A stretch of 64,000 nucleotides of DNA, taken from Hyaloperonospora brassicae. Its lineage: Eukaryota; Oomycota; Peronosporomycetes; Peronosporales; Peronosporaceae. Location of the stretch: contig CANTFL010001238.1 in assembly GCA_947650285.1 (NCBI GenBank), forward strand, positions 124,001 through 188,000, in the 5' to 3' direction. The position numbers were made by a program, and so were the translations under genes. Positions 43,382-57,845 of this stretch are shown here, piece after piece; positions within the stretch are counted from its first letter, which is position 1; each line of letters opens with the position of its first letter. The notes beneath the pieces are model-generated. The model saw only the letters and a list, made by a program, of their open reading frames with translations. It searched no databases and had not been told where the DNA came from.

Positions 43382-45961
43382 GAGCAAAATTCTACGTATA
43401 CCTCATTCGATACTACGCGCTTTCGTAGCTTCGCTGTAGACAGTAAAACCAAGTCATTGATCTATAATGAATGTACATATGTCCGTCATTTCTAGCGATT
43501 TCTTTATGCTGCTTCATCACTTCCGCAATAGGACCTTGCACGACCTGGATCAATCGATTTCAAGTGAGCAGGTATCAACCCTCTATATTGTTGTTGATGG
43601 TTGTAGTTACCTTATGGTTTCACTGCATAAATTCTATTTTTTCTTCAACGATTACTTCCTTGTTCTAAATTTTTTGCATCGACATTGCTAGTTTTTCGTG
43701 AATGCCGTCATCAGCAATGTCGCCGTTTCTCCTTATTTTTTCTAAATCAATGTTAACTCGATCGACATTGATAGCATTCTCAATAACATTTAATTTAATG
43801 CGCCCTGAATGGGATACAAATTGATTCTCTCTTAAAAGATTTTATTAACCCATCGACATATTCCAAATGAAAATAAAACATTTTTATGGCTTGCGTAGTT
43901 CACGTAGAACGATGAATGCATTATTATTGCATACAATCTATTGTGGATGACGAATGTCGCCATAGCTAATGACTCTCTTCAGATCTTAATCTCGCAAACA
44001 TACCCGTAAAGAATTTTCATAAGAGTAAGATCTGAGCATTCAGTGTAATTATCAGTTTCCGGATGTATGTAAGGAGCCACAATGGAGGGTGTGTTGAGAG
44101 AGATCGATACACTGAAAGAAAATCTTTTCTGTTAACTTCATTTACCTGTATGACAGAGTAATAGGTGAGTATAAGAGCTTATAGATCGGCGATAAAGATG
44201 CGGGCACAACCTAATGATGCATTCGACATAGAAAAGCGCTACAAGATGAGCTAGATTACGAAAATGACTGGAAAATAAGATAATGCCACAACTCTTGCGA
44301 ACTTCCTTCAGAACCCTGGATACTAAGTTTCGCAAATTATACTGCCATCACTCTGCAGGAACCGGTAGAGGCTGCACTTAAGCATTGAAGGAATTTGTAG
44401 GATTCGTTTATCGACAACTCTCGTGAGCAAGGTGTCACTTAATCACGAATAGGTGATGGCTTGGCAAGTATAATACCCAACTGTCGTGCATTTTTACGAC
44501 CATGATGCTTTCCCATTGGTACATCGTTACACCGATGTATCATTCGAAAACGCAGAACATCATGGATGTAAACGAAGACATGGCGTGTTGCAAGTACAGT
44601 TTGTATATTTCAACAATCCAATATCGAGTCATGCGTCGACCCAAAGAGGACTGGTACACTGCCAACAAATTGTGAAACGTCTGCTGCGATGAATTCGATA
44701 CACTACCCATTATGTGCAAAAATAGTACAATATTTCGTGGTGAGAATCTTATCACATTATCACGAAATATCGATAACACCACCCTTGACATCATCGTCAC
44801 AATAGTGGGAGTCACTCTTTCGTATCTAGTAGCCAGCTACAGTTTTAACGATAAGTAGGCGCATTACGACGACATGATGTCGTCTTGGGCCTCCAGATAA
44901 GTTATATATCGCGGATATATAACATCCTATAAACATTGGATGCAAGAAGAATGGTCTTTGTACGGCTGTGCGTAATAAAGTACGCAAAAAATTCTCTAAT
45001 CAATAAAACAGATATATTCTGAACTCTCACATTGCTTACTTGATTGCCATGATACTCTTGCATTGAATAGTCTCGCCCAGATGATTGCAGCTGACGCGGA
45101 TTGTACAAGGCGACACGCTCTGCATCTTATGGATGATACCGCATTGACGTACAGCCGATGGAAATATTACTAGTGGCACATACCATATATGACGGTCTGA
45201 TTTGACCTGCTCCGGCGGTAGTGAAAAGTACCTTGATCTTGGCTTGATTGCTTCACTACAACGCCGACAATGACCACTTTACGATTATGTCGCACCACTA
45301 TTTGTAACAATTTCAATGCATAGTTCAGTTGGACGTACTTGGGTGACTACTTTTGCTGGTTTACTAAGAGTCCATTAAATCACATTTTCATGTCGTCGAC
45401 TGACAACGGCCAGTCATTAATTACTCTGATATATTCTAGATCAGAGAGTACGTCACTTATACAAATGAAAATAGATGCAGCTATGGTTCCTTGCCGTAAA
45501 TATATACGCTTTTTAGACTGGCGTAGGAATCACGATTTTACACGTTCTTGAGGACATAGTATAGATCTATGCAAAATTTGTAGTCTAATTTTATCATATA
45601 CCTTGGCTGAGAAGATGTACATAATGAAAAAATATTTTTGTGGACGGTCTTCCGGTCCTAAACAAATGTTAAACTATCAGTAAAAATGCATGGGGAACTA
45701 CATAACCCGTTGCGTCTTGATTAGCTATATATATATATTCATGACACCACCGTTATTTTATACGTTAGACAGGTTGTTTTGACGATTTAAAGTGATCCAT
45801 AGAAACTACCCATTACGCAAATAAGGTAGACGACCAGCTTTGTGCACGGTATCACTTCAGTGCATGATGCCAATTACTATCCAATAAAATCTGAATATTT
45901 TCAATCTAAGAAATATGATTGGCATATGATTTTTAAAACGGTTTAATGCACGATTCGCTGT
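37024..45961. other. AT-rich gene-poor tract
   Basis: I see no intact gene in about 9 kb. Short frames at 36994-37269 (+), 37587-37790 (-), 40335-40547 (+) and 41673-41912 (+; MATHQRAVRGDRRSERGRKS...) read a little like protein but have no domain and no continuation. A (TA)n microsatellite of about 32 bp is at 43349-43380. The stretch from 38 to 45 kb looks like anciently decayed sequence. Confidence 0.5.
43349..43380. repeat. (TA)n microsatellite
   Basis: About sixteen uninterrupted TA dinucleotides. Confidence 0.95.
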
Positions 45962-47275
45962 ATGCGAAGTTATTTACTCGTTCAAAAAGGAATTGTAAGT
46001 AAGGAGGCATTTTTAGCCATTATCGACGAACTAAGACGAAAACTGCAGATAATGGTGCGCCGCGGGCACTACAAGAAGCAAGACGTCGCCGATGCTCTGG
46101 AAAAAGTGTGGAACGGTATATCGTGCGCCGAGGTCGCGCGGACGTTGCCTGTTCCGTTACGTACGTTTTTGAAAGCGAATGACCAGAAAAGCAGGATTCT
46201 GATTGAAGGGCTGTATAGCGTCACGAAGCCAGCAGTATCAGTAGATCTCAAGAGCCACCTGGTGGAGTGGATTGCCGCCATGCAGTCCGTGGGTCTATCT
46301 GTTGCCCGCATAGAGATCCTGAAGAGCGCCACCATGATCTACGTACAGCGCACATGAGCCATCTAGTCAACAAAACTGATGTGTTAATGGTACTCGCGAT
46401 TCCTTGGCTGCCACCCGGTGCTCTTACCACGCACTACGCAGATCATCGGAAGAGTGCGAGAAGCCGTGTGGGAGTTGTCGGTCGAAGTGCTTTACAACGA
46501 GATGATTAAGCTGATCATCGAGTATAGAGTCGACTCGTAGCGGGTCTTTTACAAGGACGAGACTTCGTTTACGCCTAAGCTTACGACACACACCGTCATT
46601 GCCATCGATGGCTATAAACTTGAGGACGCAAAAAATCAAGCCCAACTTTCACATGTCCGTGGTGGCGGATTTTACTGCGTCTGGTTTCGCTGTCCCTCAC
46701 TCCATCATCTTCCCTGGCGTTCGATTGCTCAATACAGAGCTCTTTGCGCTCTCTATCAACAGCGCTTGCGTCACAGGTGCGCCAAAGAAATTCAGCGATA
46801 CTAAGACCTTCAAGGAATGGTTGGAGATCTTCTCGATCGTGCTGAAAACCAAGGGATTTAAAAGCCAGTCATTCTGACGTTTTAAAACTCTTCCACGCAT
46901 GTGAATATTGGTAAGTTCTGCAAAAACTTATAACAAATAATATTTCCTCATAATCACATGAACCGTTTTTTTTCTAGGTCGATGAACTTCTTTTGCGAAC
47001 ATGGCATCCTGATAATAACCTTGACAGAAATCGCGACGCACATCTTACATCCGCTTGACGTGGCCGTATTTAAACATTTTAAAACAATATTCTGCGAGCG
47101 TCTACAGATTAGATTGCATGAAACGGCGGACCTAGTATTGTCTTAACAGTAAGTCATCGAGATTGCGTGCTATGCATACCTCAGCGCCATAATCAATAAC
47201 CCCAGAAATTTGATTGAGAGATTTTGGTCTATACCCTCTTCTCTTATATAATTCCACAAGCGTCTCGGTGGGTAT
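45962..47275 (+). pseudogene. Pogo-type (Tc1/mariner superfamily) transposase, broken
   Basis: An N-terminal helix-turn-helix region (MVRRGHYKKQDVADALEKVW, then ISCAEVARTLPVPLRT) is followed by WIAAMQSVGLSVARIEILKS. After frame changes there is LSVEVLYNEMIKLIIEYRVD and the start of a DDE domain (RVFYKDETSFTPK). Then come PNFHMSVVADFTASGFAVPH, SIIFPGVRLLNTELF, a region near 46880-47000, and HILHPLDVAVFKHFKTIFCE, RLQIRLHE. This is the layout of pogo/Tigger transposases. At least four frame breaks or stops are seen, so it is dead. I did not find its terminal repeats. Confidence 0.8.
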
Positions 47276-50200
47276 TGAGCTGGGGGTGTACAAGGCGACT
47301 TTGCAATACATCCTGGATTGTTCGCCGCCTGAATGTGGTCGTCACAGTCCAGAAAGCGATCCTCACTCTCCCTCCGGATCCTGTACAAAAAAAGAATCAT
47401 GATACAACGATCGACATCGCAGGCATGCTGTTTACCAATGAAATGCTAGCAGAAGCATCCGGTCATTAGTCGTGCACTAAACCGGTAATTAGGAAAAGAA
47501 TCCCAAATTTGACCTATTCTCTTTGAATCGCAGTAAAATTGTCAAATGATATTTTGAAGCTGAATTGATGTGAATAAAAAATACCGCTAAAACATCGTAT
47601 ACGTGGTGTTTGTCATACATCCAATTTGTTGATTTGCGTTACTGGGTAAAATATCCGAACTTATCCAAAATCGTACACTGAACTGGTCATTTACCTTATA
47701 CGAAGAAAATGACTTGCTATGATACACCACGTGTAATCTTGCTCCCACATTTTTGGAGTGTGAGCAGATATCTTGCAGCATTGAATTTGTCAACTTTCCT
47801 CCCTACTTCGCTACTCCCGTGGGTTACGCAAACAACAAAGGTGAAATAGTCGTGTTATATATTACATATGTAATTTATCACGAGGCAGTGTTCACTACGT
47901 CTTGACCCAACGAAATATTATTAGACCGATCTCGTGACTTGAAAATTTTATGAAACAACTCGCATGGTACAAATTCATGAGATACGTTTTATACATCGAT
48001 CGAAATCTCATATAAATAACGTTCAATGCTATATGTATATTAGATTAAGACACGTAACGCTATCTACGAGTCTTGCATAGAAGGCACTTTCGATTATTAA
48101 TTTAATGCATAGAAATCATTTGTTCTCATTGTACATATCTATGCCGTGGAAAAATCGATGATAAACTCGTCCAAAGGGAGAAGTATGCAGATATGCTTTA
48201 CCTCACCACTTCGCCTTTATTGCAAGAACTGCTTAGTTCTACGCGTTGATAGCTGTATCGCCAAAGCTGACGTCGGACGTGCAACCAGATATACCGTATA
48301 ACGACATATCGACCAGATATGCCAATGTTTTTGTGTCTTTCTAAAGACCGAATTATCTGTAATATATAGAGTCGCAGTTTCTCGGCATTTGCAAAATATG
48401 GTAGAGCAACAGCAAGGGATATTTACTACTTGATCTCCTATTCTTTATAAATTAGCGTGTTACTTTTACAAGACATTAAATTGCGTCATTATGAAATACT
48501 GCCCACTCGGAAGGCACATATACCTCGGCCTTATAGACTTATTCGATCAACGAAACTGTAAAACTACACGCTAAGGTGTACAAAGTCACCGAAAGAAACC
48601 TTACATGTTTGCGCAAAACTTCACCACACATTTTGTAATATTATAACCTTTTGCAGTCGTGCTGAATACCGTACCTCGAGTGATATCAATCGTCCTCAAT
48701 CATATAATTACCTGCTTTTTTAAGCGCTCCATGATATCCGATGCGCAAAAACAAGGATATTTAGCGGTTCGATGAAGCCAGTCAAAGAACGGCTTGTACC
48801 CGATAATGAAGGATAAATCTAGGATGACGTATTATCCATTATCCAATTCATCACGACAAGCTTACGTATTGATGGACATCGTGTAGCGTAGTAGGTTCAC
48901 GATATATTTTTCGCTTTATTTTATTTGTCTGCTGCAATTATTATCGTGGATCTTGAAGAGGGGCTTGCTGGACCCGCAAACTTTAACTTTAAAAGCTCTA
49001 GCAACGAAGGTGGAAGACAAAGTTCCGACTTCTCACAGTATGCTGTGACACGAAGAGCTACATCTTCCATTAAATTTCATGGTTATGAAAATACATCATT
49101 ATTTGCGACATCAAGGGAATGATTATTAGATTTAAAAAGTATTTTTAGGTTTTTGAAAAGTCTGTACGATATTTTGGATAAATACTGGTGATACGACCCT
49201 ATCTAACTCAATTATACATTGAAATTTGCGACGATATTGCGATATCGAATCTACATTGGACTAGCACAATGAAAATTATTAATGAACGATGAATCACTCC
49301 ACTCAGTGCTCCAAAACAATAGACATGGGTCGCGTACACTCATAGGCGTGCCCTAACGGTTAAAAGCAATTACACTTGTGTATTCGCTTGATAATGTAAT
49401 AGCGAGGTCCCAATCCTTTATATTATGACAGAGGTTCTTGGTACCTGACCGTTGCCTTCCTATCGTTCAGTAGACGTTAGCTTTCCGGGTACACTTGAGC
49501 TTGCGTCGAGTTATCGAATTTATTTCCCGCCACGGATGTATCTCGGTCAAGTGTCTTTAGACCTAGGGGCAGGTGATCTCCAAGCAAAGAAACGCAAGAC
49601 CCTTGATAAACACACGATCTGCGATAGATCATCAACGGGCTTTAACTAAGTGAAGCTATCAAGTCGATGTGATTACTGGGCGTATATAAACACATAACGC
49701 TTACCATATCTCTAGTCCAGAATCCCGTCTTTAGCCCTGACTTAGGGACTTGGTGGCATAAATGTTTAAGCCATTTGATCCTTTATGCAATTGTTTATCC
49801 CAAATACGCCTGGGACGTAAAGCCTGTGCTCCTTAGTCGAAATTTGGCTCGTCCACCCAAAGTGAAAGATCCAAACTCCTCGATTCACCTATAAAGGGTC
49901 ATTTTAATGGCGTGGTCATTTTCGACGAACCATCTTTGCAAGAAATCTCCTCGACGGCCATGGACTTGTTATAAGCCTAATATTCGTCTTTTCGGTTGCT
50001 TTTTATTCGCCATCTCGCCAACCGCAGTATGATATTGCTGTAGGAGCACTAGTTGATACTATCGAGTACCCTGCATTCACAACAAAATTGGTTGTTGTAA
50101 ATTTCGCAGGTGAATTAACAACCATCTGCCATTCGGTTGCGTTAAAAACATGCTTTCTAATCTTGATCGATCCGGGCACGCTTATATTATCCTTAAATAA

Positions 50201-52483
50201 ATGAGACATAGCGATGAAGGATGGAACACCGACGGCTCAACTCAATATTCCCACCCATTTCCATTTGGTATCTCTTGAATAAGTTGAGTTTGGTATAATC
50301 TTGTTATTAAATTAGGAGGAGTGAGTCACACTACAAATAGACCTGGACCACTTTCAGGTCTATAGAGTGTTCATAATTCCGAGATAATTGATCGATCATA
50401 TGACGGTAAAATGGTGCAGGGATGCATCCTCCCCTTCTGGGATCGTGTACTGGCCGACAATAGCAGAAGTAATTAAAGGGAATAATCATTAAGAGAAGAG
50501 ATGTGTCATTTGATAGGACACTCCACCAGAATTCGATTGATAGCGGAATACGGCACGTGACAGTAGTACATACCGATATAAATCACACAGGAATGAGTAC
50601 ATGCAGGATCGTCGATACCACATTAATTTATCACAATTGAGATTAGACCGGGTTTTATCTGCGATATTAATAAATATGTCCCAATATCCCACGAAGCACC
50701 GTCGCAGACACAGCGCAGCTTCAAGCTATAAGATGAATTGTGTCACGATCGCAATTTCTCGTAGCTAAAATTAGCTAAGTGGATCTCGATCTGGGGTTTC
50801 CGAGCAAATGCTAGGAATTGAGTAGATAACATCAAGGATGATTATACATACGATGTATGGATTATTTCCTGTTTAATGCACAAGATAGTTACATCTGCCA
50901 TGTTGTATCCATATAGCAGGTCTAAAATTACCCATACATATCGAATTAACATTAAAGGTAGATCCCATGATTTATCAAGATGTAATCTAGGCATGACTAC
51001 AGACGAAACTGTCATGGAAAAGAACAAAAACAATACAATATGACACTAAGAGGTTCAGGCAATATGCGCCTGCAATAATGTATCATATTGACACCGTAAA
51101 CTTGATATGGATATGCTTACCTTGTCAGTATATTTCTGTACATAATCTTAGTATACTGGTTATCAGCAAATAAAATTACAGACCACGGCTTCGCCCTGTG
51201 ATCAAGAAGCACTTTTGCAGATATTAGTACTATCTTTACTTATAATCGCAAGGTTAATTTGCATGGTAATAGGGATAGTTGTATTTTCATTTTTTAATTT
51301 ATTGTTGTAGATTGTACTAGTTTAGACGTGATCGACTTTTCTACGGGGCGGGATCCTTGGACTAAATCTTCTACCGCGACTTCATCCAAGTAACACCTGG
51401 ATTGCTTGTTAGGTGTGGGACGAAGATGCATCAAGACTAGATCGACTGCGAGTGGACGCATCAAGCTACGTATAGGACTGGACAGTCAATATCGATGGAA
51501 CGGTCTGGCTAACACCGATCTGACTAGTACAATGTATCTTATGTGGGTTATCATACGAGACCAAGTGGAATTAATTATCTGTGATCACATATAGTAGTCA
51601 CAAGGAAGAGTAAGAAATCTTAGACCAATATCGTCTGGTTGCTTGGGTCAAGAGACCAGTCCACACCTAGATCGATGTACGGTAATGTTGGTACATTCAT
51701 CAATATCCCTTTTATCCTAAACTATAAGCAATATTATCATCTCACAAGGACTTTACGAAGCCCTTAGACCAGCGCGACCTACGGGTACACTAGTGTAGCA
51801 TGAGATTCGACAAGAGCACACGAACTGGAGTAAACCTTCCGTAAGTCGGCGCGTCCAGCATTTATTGTACGACTTGGTGGTAGATATAATGGCCTGAATA
51901 TGCAAATTAAAGATATCGGTAAATAAGAAATTTGGAGTTGCATTCCCCGAACTTCCCCGCTGAGACGATAGGCTCATTGGTACAACTAATGTCGATGCCA
52001 TGAGAAGTCCCACACCATAACATGCGTACTGATATAACACGATTCTCAACGCGCGCTACTTCTCGGTAGATTACAAAAATTGAGCCTAATAAGGCTCAAT
52101 GTACAAGTATGGCGACGCGATTTCGTGAGATGGTCACGAATCGTAACTCGTTGCTTGCTCGACATATTTCAGCAGCACCCGCATCCTAGACAAGACTGTG
52201 GCGACATTTTGTTTACTCTGTAAGCAATAGAGAAGTTTGGTCGCAATCATGAACCTAATTCTCGCCTTACCAGAATAAGTACAAAGTAATATCGCTATAT
52301 CTACAAGCTATAGATCGTTATTCTTCACGACTGACTGCAAGCCAAGCAGTCATTTACTGAAAGACTTAACCGTACTCTCACTGCCACACAACATGAGCCA
52401 CCACGCATTGTGTATCGTGGATATACCGCTCAGTTACATGGCGCGAATCGGACACCTGCAATCGCTCGGAGAGCAGCCGTTTA
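47276..52483. other. AT-rich gene-poor tract
   Basis: Nothing coding is recognised. Frames longer than 60 codons (48925-49122, 49452-49649, 51753-52049) have no domain and no continuation. There are no obvious repeats by eye beyond AT-rich simple tracts. Confidence 0.5.
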
Positions 52484-52877
52484 TGTAACGGGGCAGCCCG
52501 TTACATGGAAATTGTCACTATAAAGAAACAATCACAATAAAGAATATGAAGTTGGATATTCTCTAAACAACAATACCAAAGTGGTGATATTGAAGGGTCG
52601 ACCAAAGAGTCTGTTCATTGGTTGATATCTTGATGATATCAACCCACCAATCGCCGCAAGACGCGCGCAATGAGTGGTGACGAGACGTCACCATACACTC
52701 AGTTAGATTAGCATAATTAAGTTAAGTCAAACAGAGAGACAGTAGTTAAAAGACTTAATTCTATTAATATAACAGTTCTGCTTTTACCCTACCTACGCTT
52801 CCTCGCTTGCCTTGTGTACGTCTGTCGGGGCACCGATACCCTTGCGTTAAGTTCACGCAAGGGTGTGCCCCGTTACA
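52484..52877 (+). repeat. Solo LTR of the gypsy family
   Basis: 394 bp, TGTAACGGGGCAGCCC to GTGTGCCCCGTTACA, close to the LTRs of the complete element over nearly its whole length. It is flanked by GTTTA (52479-52483) and GTTCA (52878-52882), a target duplication with one mismatch. It was left by LTR-LTR recombination of a former full element. Confidence 0.92.
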
Positions 52878-54456
52878 GTTCATGTAGCTTATCTTTTCGC
52901 TTTTATGCTGCCTAATTTCGGACTAGTTTTGGAGTTAGATGTAAGTCTGCCAAATACGACTTCGCATATGAGGCCAATCATTACATTTATTTATCACCGG
53001 ATTGTATATCAAATTATGCTGCATGTTATAAGCACCCTTGTACCATACCTTGTGAAGAAGCTGTATCGAGTGATTTGAAGCTTGGGGCCTTGTTTTGTCA
53101 GCGCTGCTACCATATGTAAACGGTTATATCGATGTAGTTCGATTACCAGGCGGTTCATATTCAGTCGTAAACAGATGCAAGTCAACTTCATTACCTGACG
53201 AAAGGAGACAGCTGCTAAGGCTTGTTGGCGGTAACTGAGACGCGTGGCGTGCTTTCTTGTATTCCATCGAGTGCGCTTTTCGCAGGACTATGTGACAGCG
53301 CCGTCGTGTAATCGTGTAAACATCTCTTTGTGATATGTGCGTCCGGGTAATGCTGTATGCAAAGATTTTTGATACAAGATGATCTTCTCCGTCCGCTGCT
53401 GGTGCATCAGCACTTTTCCGCTGTAGCGCTTGCGCTGGGATAAGTCTGCTGTGTGTAATTCTACTGACGGTAACGCAATTTTGGCGTACTTGCACTCAAC
53501 CAGCAAACTGATTGCTACAGCAAGTTCAGACGCGATATTGAAAAATGTGCACGTACACTTGCACTCATGGCGAATCTGTTTAACATATGCCCTCACGATG
53601 GAGATGAAGCGATCGCTATCTCACCATAGTTTCCATTCCGACAAGACTCACTACAGCATTCGAAATCAAAAAGATGCTCATCCGATGAGTGGAATATAAG
53701 AAAAGATACTCGAAGCAAGGCTTCGTCGCCTAGGCTCCACTAAACGATGACAAACAGCGCTGATGTAAACATCATATCGAGCTTGTGTGTTGACGACGTC
53801 CTGATCTGTGAGTTCAGGTTGACATACAAGGCTCTCTGTGTGCATTCACTTGTCTTCATGGCTTGCACCGCAAGTCTCAATACTAACATTTGCGGCACGT
53901 TTAGGCAAAAGTCTTACAGGTCAAGCCGCAAGACTGGAATTATTGATGCAGTAATGGACATGATCATCATCGCGCCGTCGAGCGAATATATCACAAATAC
54001 GGGCACATAGATCCGTGCTTGATTTAAGGGCTCTTAGTTCCCAAAAAATAGACGCGTAGACACGAGCCCAAATTGGCAAAAATGGAAGGACAGTTCGCTC
54101 CTGACACTTTGCTTTAATCAATGCTACCAGAACGTGTTTGCCTATCGGCGTATGAGATTCTTATTGTAGCAGCAAATGTCGACGCAACGAGGTACGTACC
54201 TGTCTAACTCGATTTACATAACAGCTAATCATAACTGATTTGCGAGAGGAGCGCATGCCTTCGATTGGCAGAGGTTAAATCTCGATCTGTCCGTAAAAGC
54301 ATGAATGTATTTACACGAAGTATACGTTGTATACGACACCGGACCATATCGTACTTAGCCGCGATCCACATCGCTTGGTGCTGGGTACTGCCTCACTATA
54401 ACGTCGTCCCAAGCTCCTCTATCACTCTCCTGCTCGTGCTCTGACCACTCGTCGTC
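52878..54456. other. Intergenic region left of RuvB-like 2
   Basis: Mostly unassigned. A minus-strand frame at 53288-53596 is the only protein-like stretch (listed separately). The last 150 bases before 54457 should hold the RUVBL2-like promoter. Confidence 0.4.
53288..53596 (-). CDS. Hypothetical protein fragment, weakly Alba-like
   Basis: About 102 codons ending at TAG 53288. The stretch YVKQIRHECKCTCTFFNIAS, ELAVAISLLVECKYAKIA and LPSVELHTADLSQRKR has the general pattern of an Alba nucleic-acid-binding fold (helix after a small-residue strand, then a strand with a polar loop). No ATG opens it and no upstream exon is clear. The assignment is a weak impression; it may be a decayed paralogue. 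Confidence 0.25.
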   Translation of the reverse strand: MRAYVKQIRHECKCTCTFFNIASELAVAISLLVECKYAKIALPSVELHTADLSQRKRYSGKVLMHQQRTEKIILYQKSLHTALPGRTYHKEMFTRLHDGAVT

Positions 54457-55943
<1,487 letters not shown>

Positions 55944-56081
55944 ACAAGGACAAGCGCGGGGGCGGGATGCACTTTTTGCAGGTGTCTGCAGCTGCCAGAG
56001 CCGTGTGACCTACAACGATGGAAAAGACCCTTTTACTATTGCAGCTACTTGCATTCCCTTTACACGTTCTCAGTGCGACGG

Positions 56082-57389
56082 TCATTTTGTTGAGAAGAAA
56101 GAACGCAGGTCTCGCTGTTTGGGTGGACCGCCACGCTTCTTCGCCTCTTGCGTGGCCTTGTCAGCCTCAGCCTCAGCCTTCTTCTTCTTCTTTTTTTCCT
56201 CCGCTTTCTTCCTGGCTAGTCGCTGCTCCTGTTCAATCTCCTTGGGCGTCAGCTCCACCTCGTCGTACGTACTCTCCGTTACCATGTAGCCTTGTTCGTT
56301 GATGCGAGTCTTCGAGACGAGAACTCGCCGCTTCGTGGCAACAACAGGCTCCTCCACTGAGTTACCGTCCGCTTCATCGTCCGATTTCGCGTGCTGTTCA
56401 CTACTCTTGTGTACTCGACGCTCTTCGTTCGCTTGCACCTGCTTCGGCTCTTTACTCGGAGTTGGAGACGCATTCAACTTGCGCTTTACGTTGCGATTCC
56501 TGGTACTGGCTGGACTCGCCGTCTGTTTCGGACAAGGAACGTCGGCCATGTCGTCGTCGTCATCATCATCACTAATGATGCGCTTGTTTGTCTTCATCTT
56601 GACGAACACAGGGCCATCCATCTCTTCGTCGTCGTCGTCGCCGTCCTTGTCGTCTTCATTGTCACTGTCGACTGTCAGCACGTTGCTCATATCAAGCGTC
56701 TTGCCCTCCCGTGACTTACTACGAATCTTGCTAGTACCTCCCGTCTTGCTGCTACTTTTGTCAAAAAATGACAACGACGACGGCGGCGGCGGCAGCAGCG
56801 GCTTGATAGACATTGCGTTCAGCTTTACGGACGCGTTGTTTGCGTCAAAAACTGAGACCGTCTCTTCCCCCTGGTCACCTCCGAAATCGTGCCGTGTCGT
56901 GGCTTCTGCACATTGAATGTCGCTTCCATACAGAGCATTGGCAGCCGCAGATAAGAGCGGCGCGTCTCTAGTCAGTGTATCGAGCACGCCATTGCGCGTT
57001 TGACGCTCTTGTGCCCAACAGACCGTCGCCACGGCTGCTGCTTCGTCTGCGTCGCCTTCGACGGCCTTTGACTTGTTGTAGACCGCGTAAATGTGATGGC
57101 ACAGCACGTCGTCGTTTGTCTTGACTTGATCGCTTACGGTCAGTGACAGCACGCGCGCCCTCGGATCGCACATAGCTGCCGCCGTCTCACTCTTTAAGTG
57201 CGTGTGGTGGACTGCTCGCTTGACAGCTAAGTGCAACGCTTTGACGCTGCTGTTCTCGGCAGAGTAGCGGGTGAGAGCCTCAACACTGAGGCTACAGGAC
57301 GCTTGTGAGCGGATGCTGAGTGTACGGTATGATATGGGCTCGCGCGCGTCTTCGACCGTCGAATGGATCTCTTCCAGACAGCGCTCCAT
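56082..57389 (-). CDS. DNA polymerase delta subunit 3-like (POLD3/Cdc27)
   Basis: Non-catalytic polymerase delta subunit that links the enzyme to PCNA. The N-terminus (MERCLEEIHSTVEDAREPIS, YRTLSIRSQASCSLSVEALT) matches the family's winged-helix start. The middle is low complexity and acidic (EDDKDGDDDDEEMDGP), and the C-terminus is Lys/Glu-rich. It ends in a perfect PCNA-interacting peptide, QRDLRSFF, three residues from the stop at 56082-56084. The family diagnosis rests on that architecture; sequence similarity in the middle is low. The frame is open further upstream through a (TAC)n/(AAC)n tract to 57584, which would add a poly-Ser/Cys leader. I prefer ATG 57389 because family homology starts there. 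The gene converges on RUVBL2 (138 bp between stops). It has 435 residues and no intron seen. Confidence 0.8.
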   Translation of the reverse strand: MERCLEEIHSTVEDAREPISYRTLSIRSQASCSLSVEALTRYSAENSSVKALHLAVKRAVHHTHLKSETAAAMCDPRARVLSLTVSDQVKTNDDVLCHHIYAVYNKSKAVEGDADEAAAVATVCWAQERQTRNGVLDTLTRDAPLLSAAANALYGSDIQCAEATTRHDFGGDQGEETVSVFDANNASVKLNAMSIKPLLPPPPSSLSFFDKSSSKTGGTSKIRSKSREGKTLDMSNVLTVDSDNEDDKDGDDDDEEMDGPVFVKMKTNKRIISDDDDDDDMADVPCPKQTASPASTRNRNVKRKLNASPTPSKEPKQVQANEERRVHKSSEQHAKSDDEADGNSVEEPVVATKRRVLVSKTRINEQGYMVTESTYDEVELTPKEIEQEQRLARKKAEEKKKKKKAEAEADKATQEAKKRGGPPKQRDLRSFFSTK

Positions 57390-57486
57390 CACGACGATGA
57401 CACTCACTTCCCGAATTACGGACGCACTTGCGTGTCGAAATGATACGATTGGTGCAAAGACGCAAAGTAGCCTTAGTGGTGCCGCT

Positions 57487-57541
<55 letters not shown>

Positions 57542-57845
57542 AACAACAACAACAACAACTACTACTACTACTTTTAGCCCACACGCTCTAGTGTCGAAAG
57601 CTGTACACTCCTCATCACATTTGGACCGCATACTTTCTATGTTCTATGAATTACTCGCTCAACCTTTTTCATGACGACAAGGTGACAACTTCCCAACAAA
57701 AGCACGAACGCTTGCTTACTGCATTTCAAATAACCAGCTCCAACTGCTTAGCACTTCTACCATGTCATGACTTAGCTCAGGACAAGTTGATCCATACACA
57801 AGCGGGTTTCTCTCCTACGCACTCCCTGAACATCTCTCGACGTGT
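57390..57845. other. Spacer with trinucleotide microsatellite
   Basis: Lies between the POLD3-like start and the citrate synthase stop. It includes (CTA)n then (CAA)n and (CTA)n runs at about 57487-57571, which sit in the likely 5' UTR or promoter of the POLD3-like gene. Confidence 0.8.
57487..57571. repeat. (CTA)n(CAA)n(CTA)n microsatellite
   Basis: About eighteen CTA/TAC triplets, then about seven CAA triplets, then about five CTA triplets. Confidence 0.95.

Noticed and set aside
37024..52483. Centromere
   Set aside because: AT-rich with copia and gypsy remains, but no satellite array or chromatin evidence; cannot be supported from sequence alone.
56299..56916. 205-codon plus-strand frame rich in Ser/Leu
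   Set aside because: Antisense of the acidic low-complexity part of the POLD3-like gene; composition follows from Asp/Glu codons read backwards.
57390..57584. Upstream extension of the POLD3-like frame with poly-Ser/Cys
   Set aside because: Encoded by a microsatellite; family homology starts at 57389.
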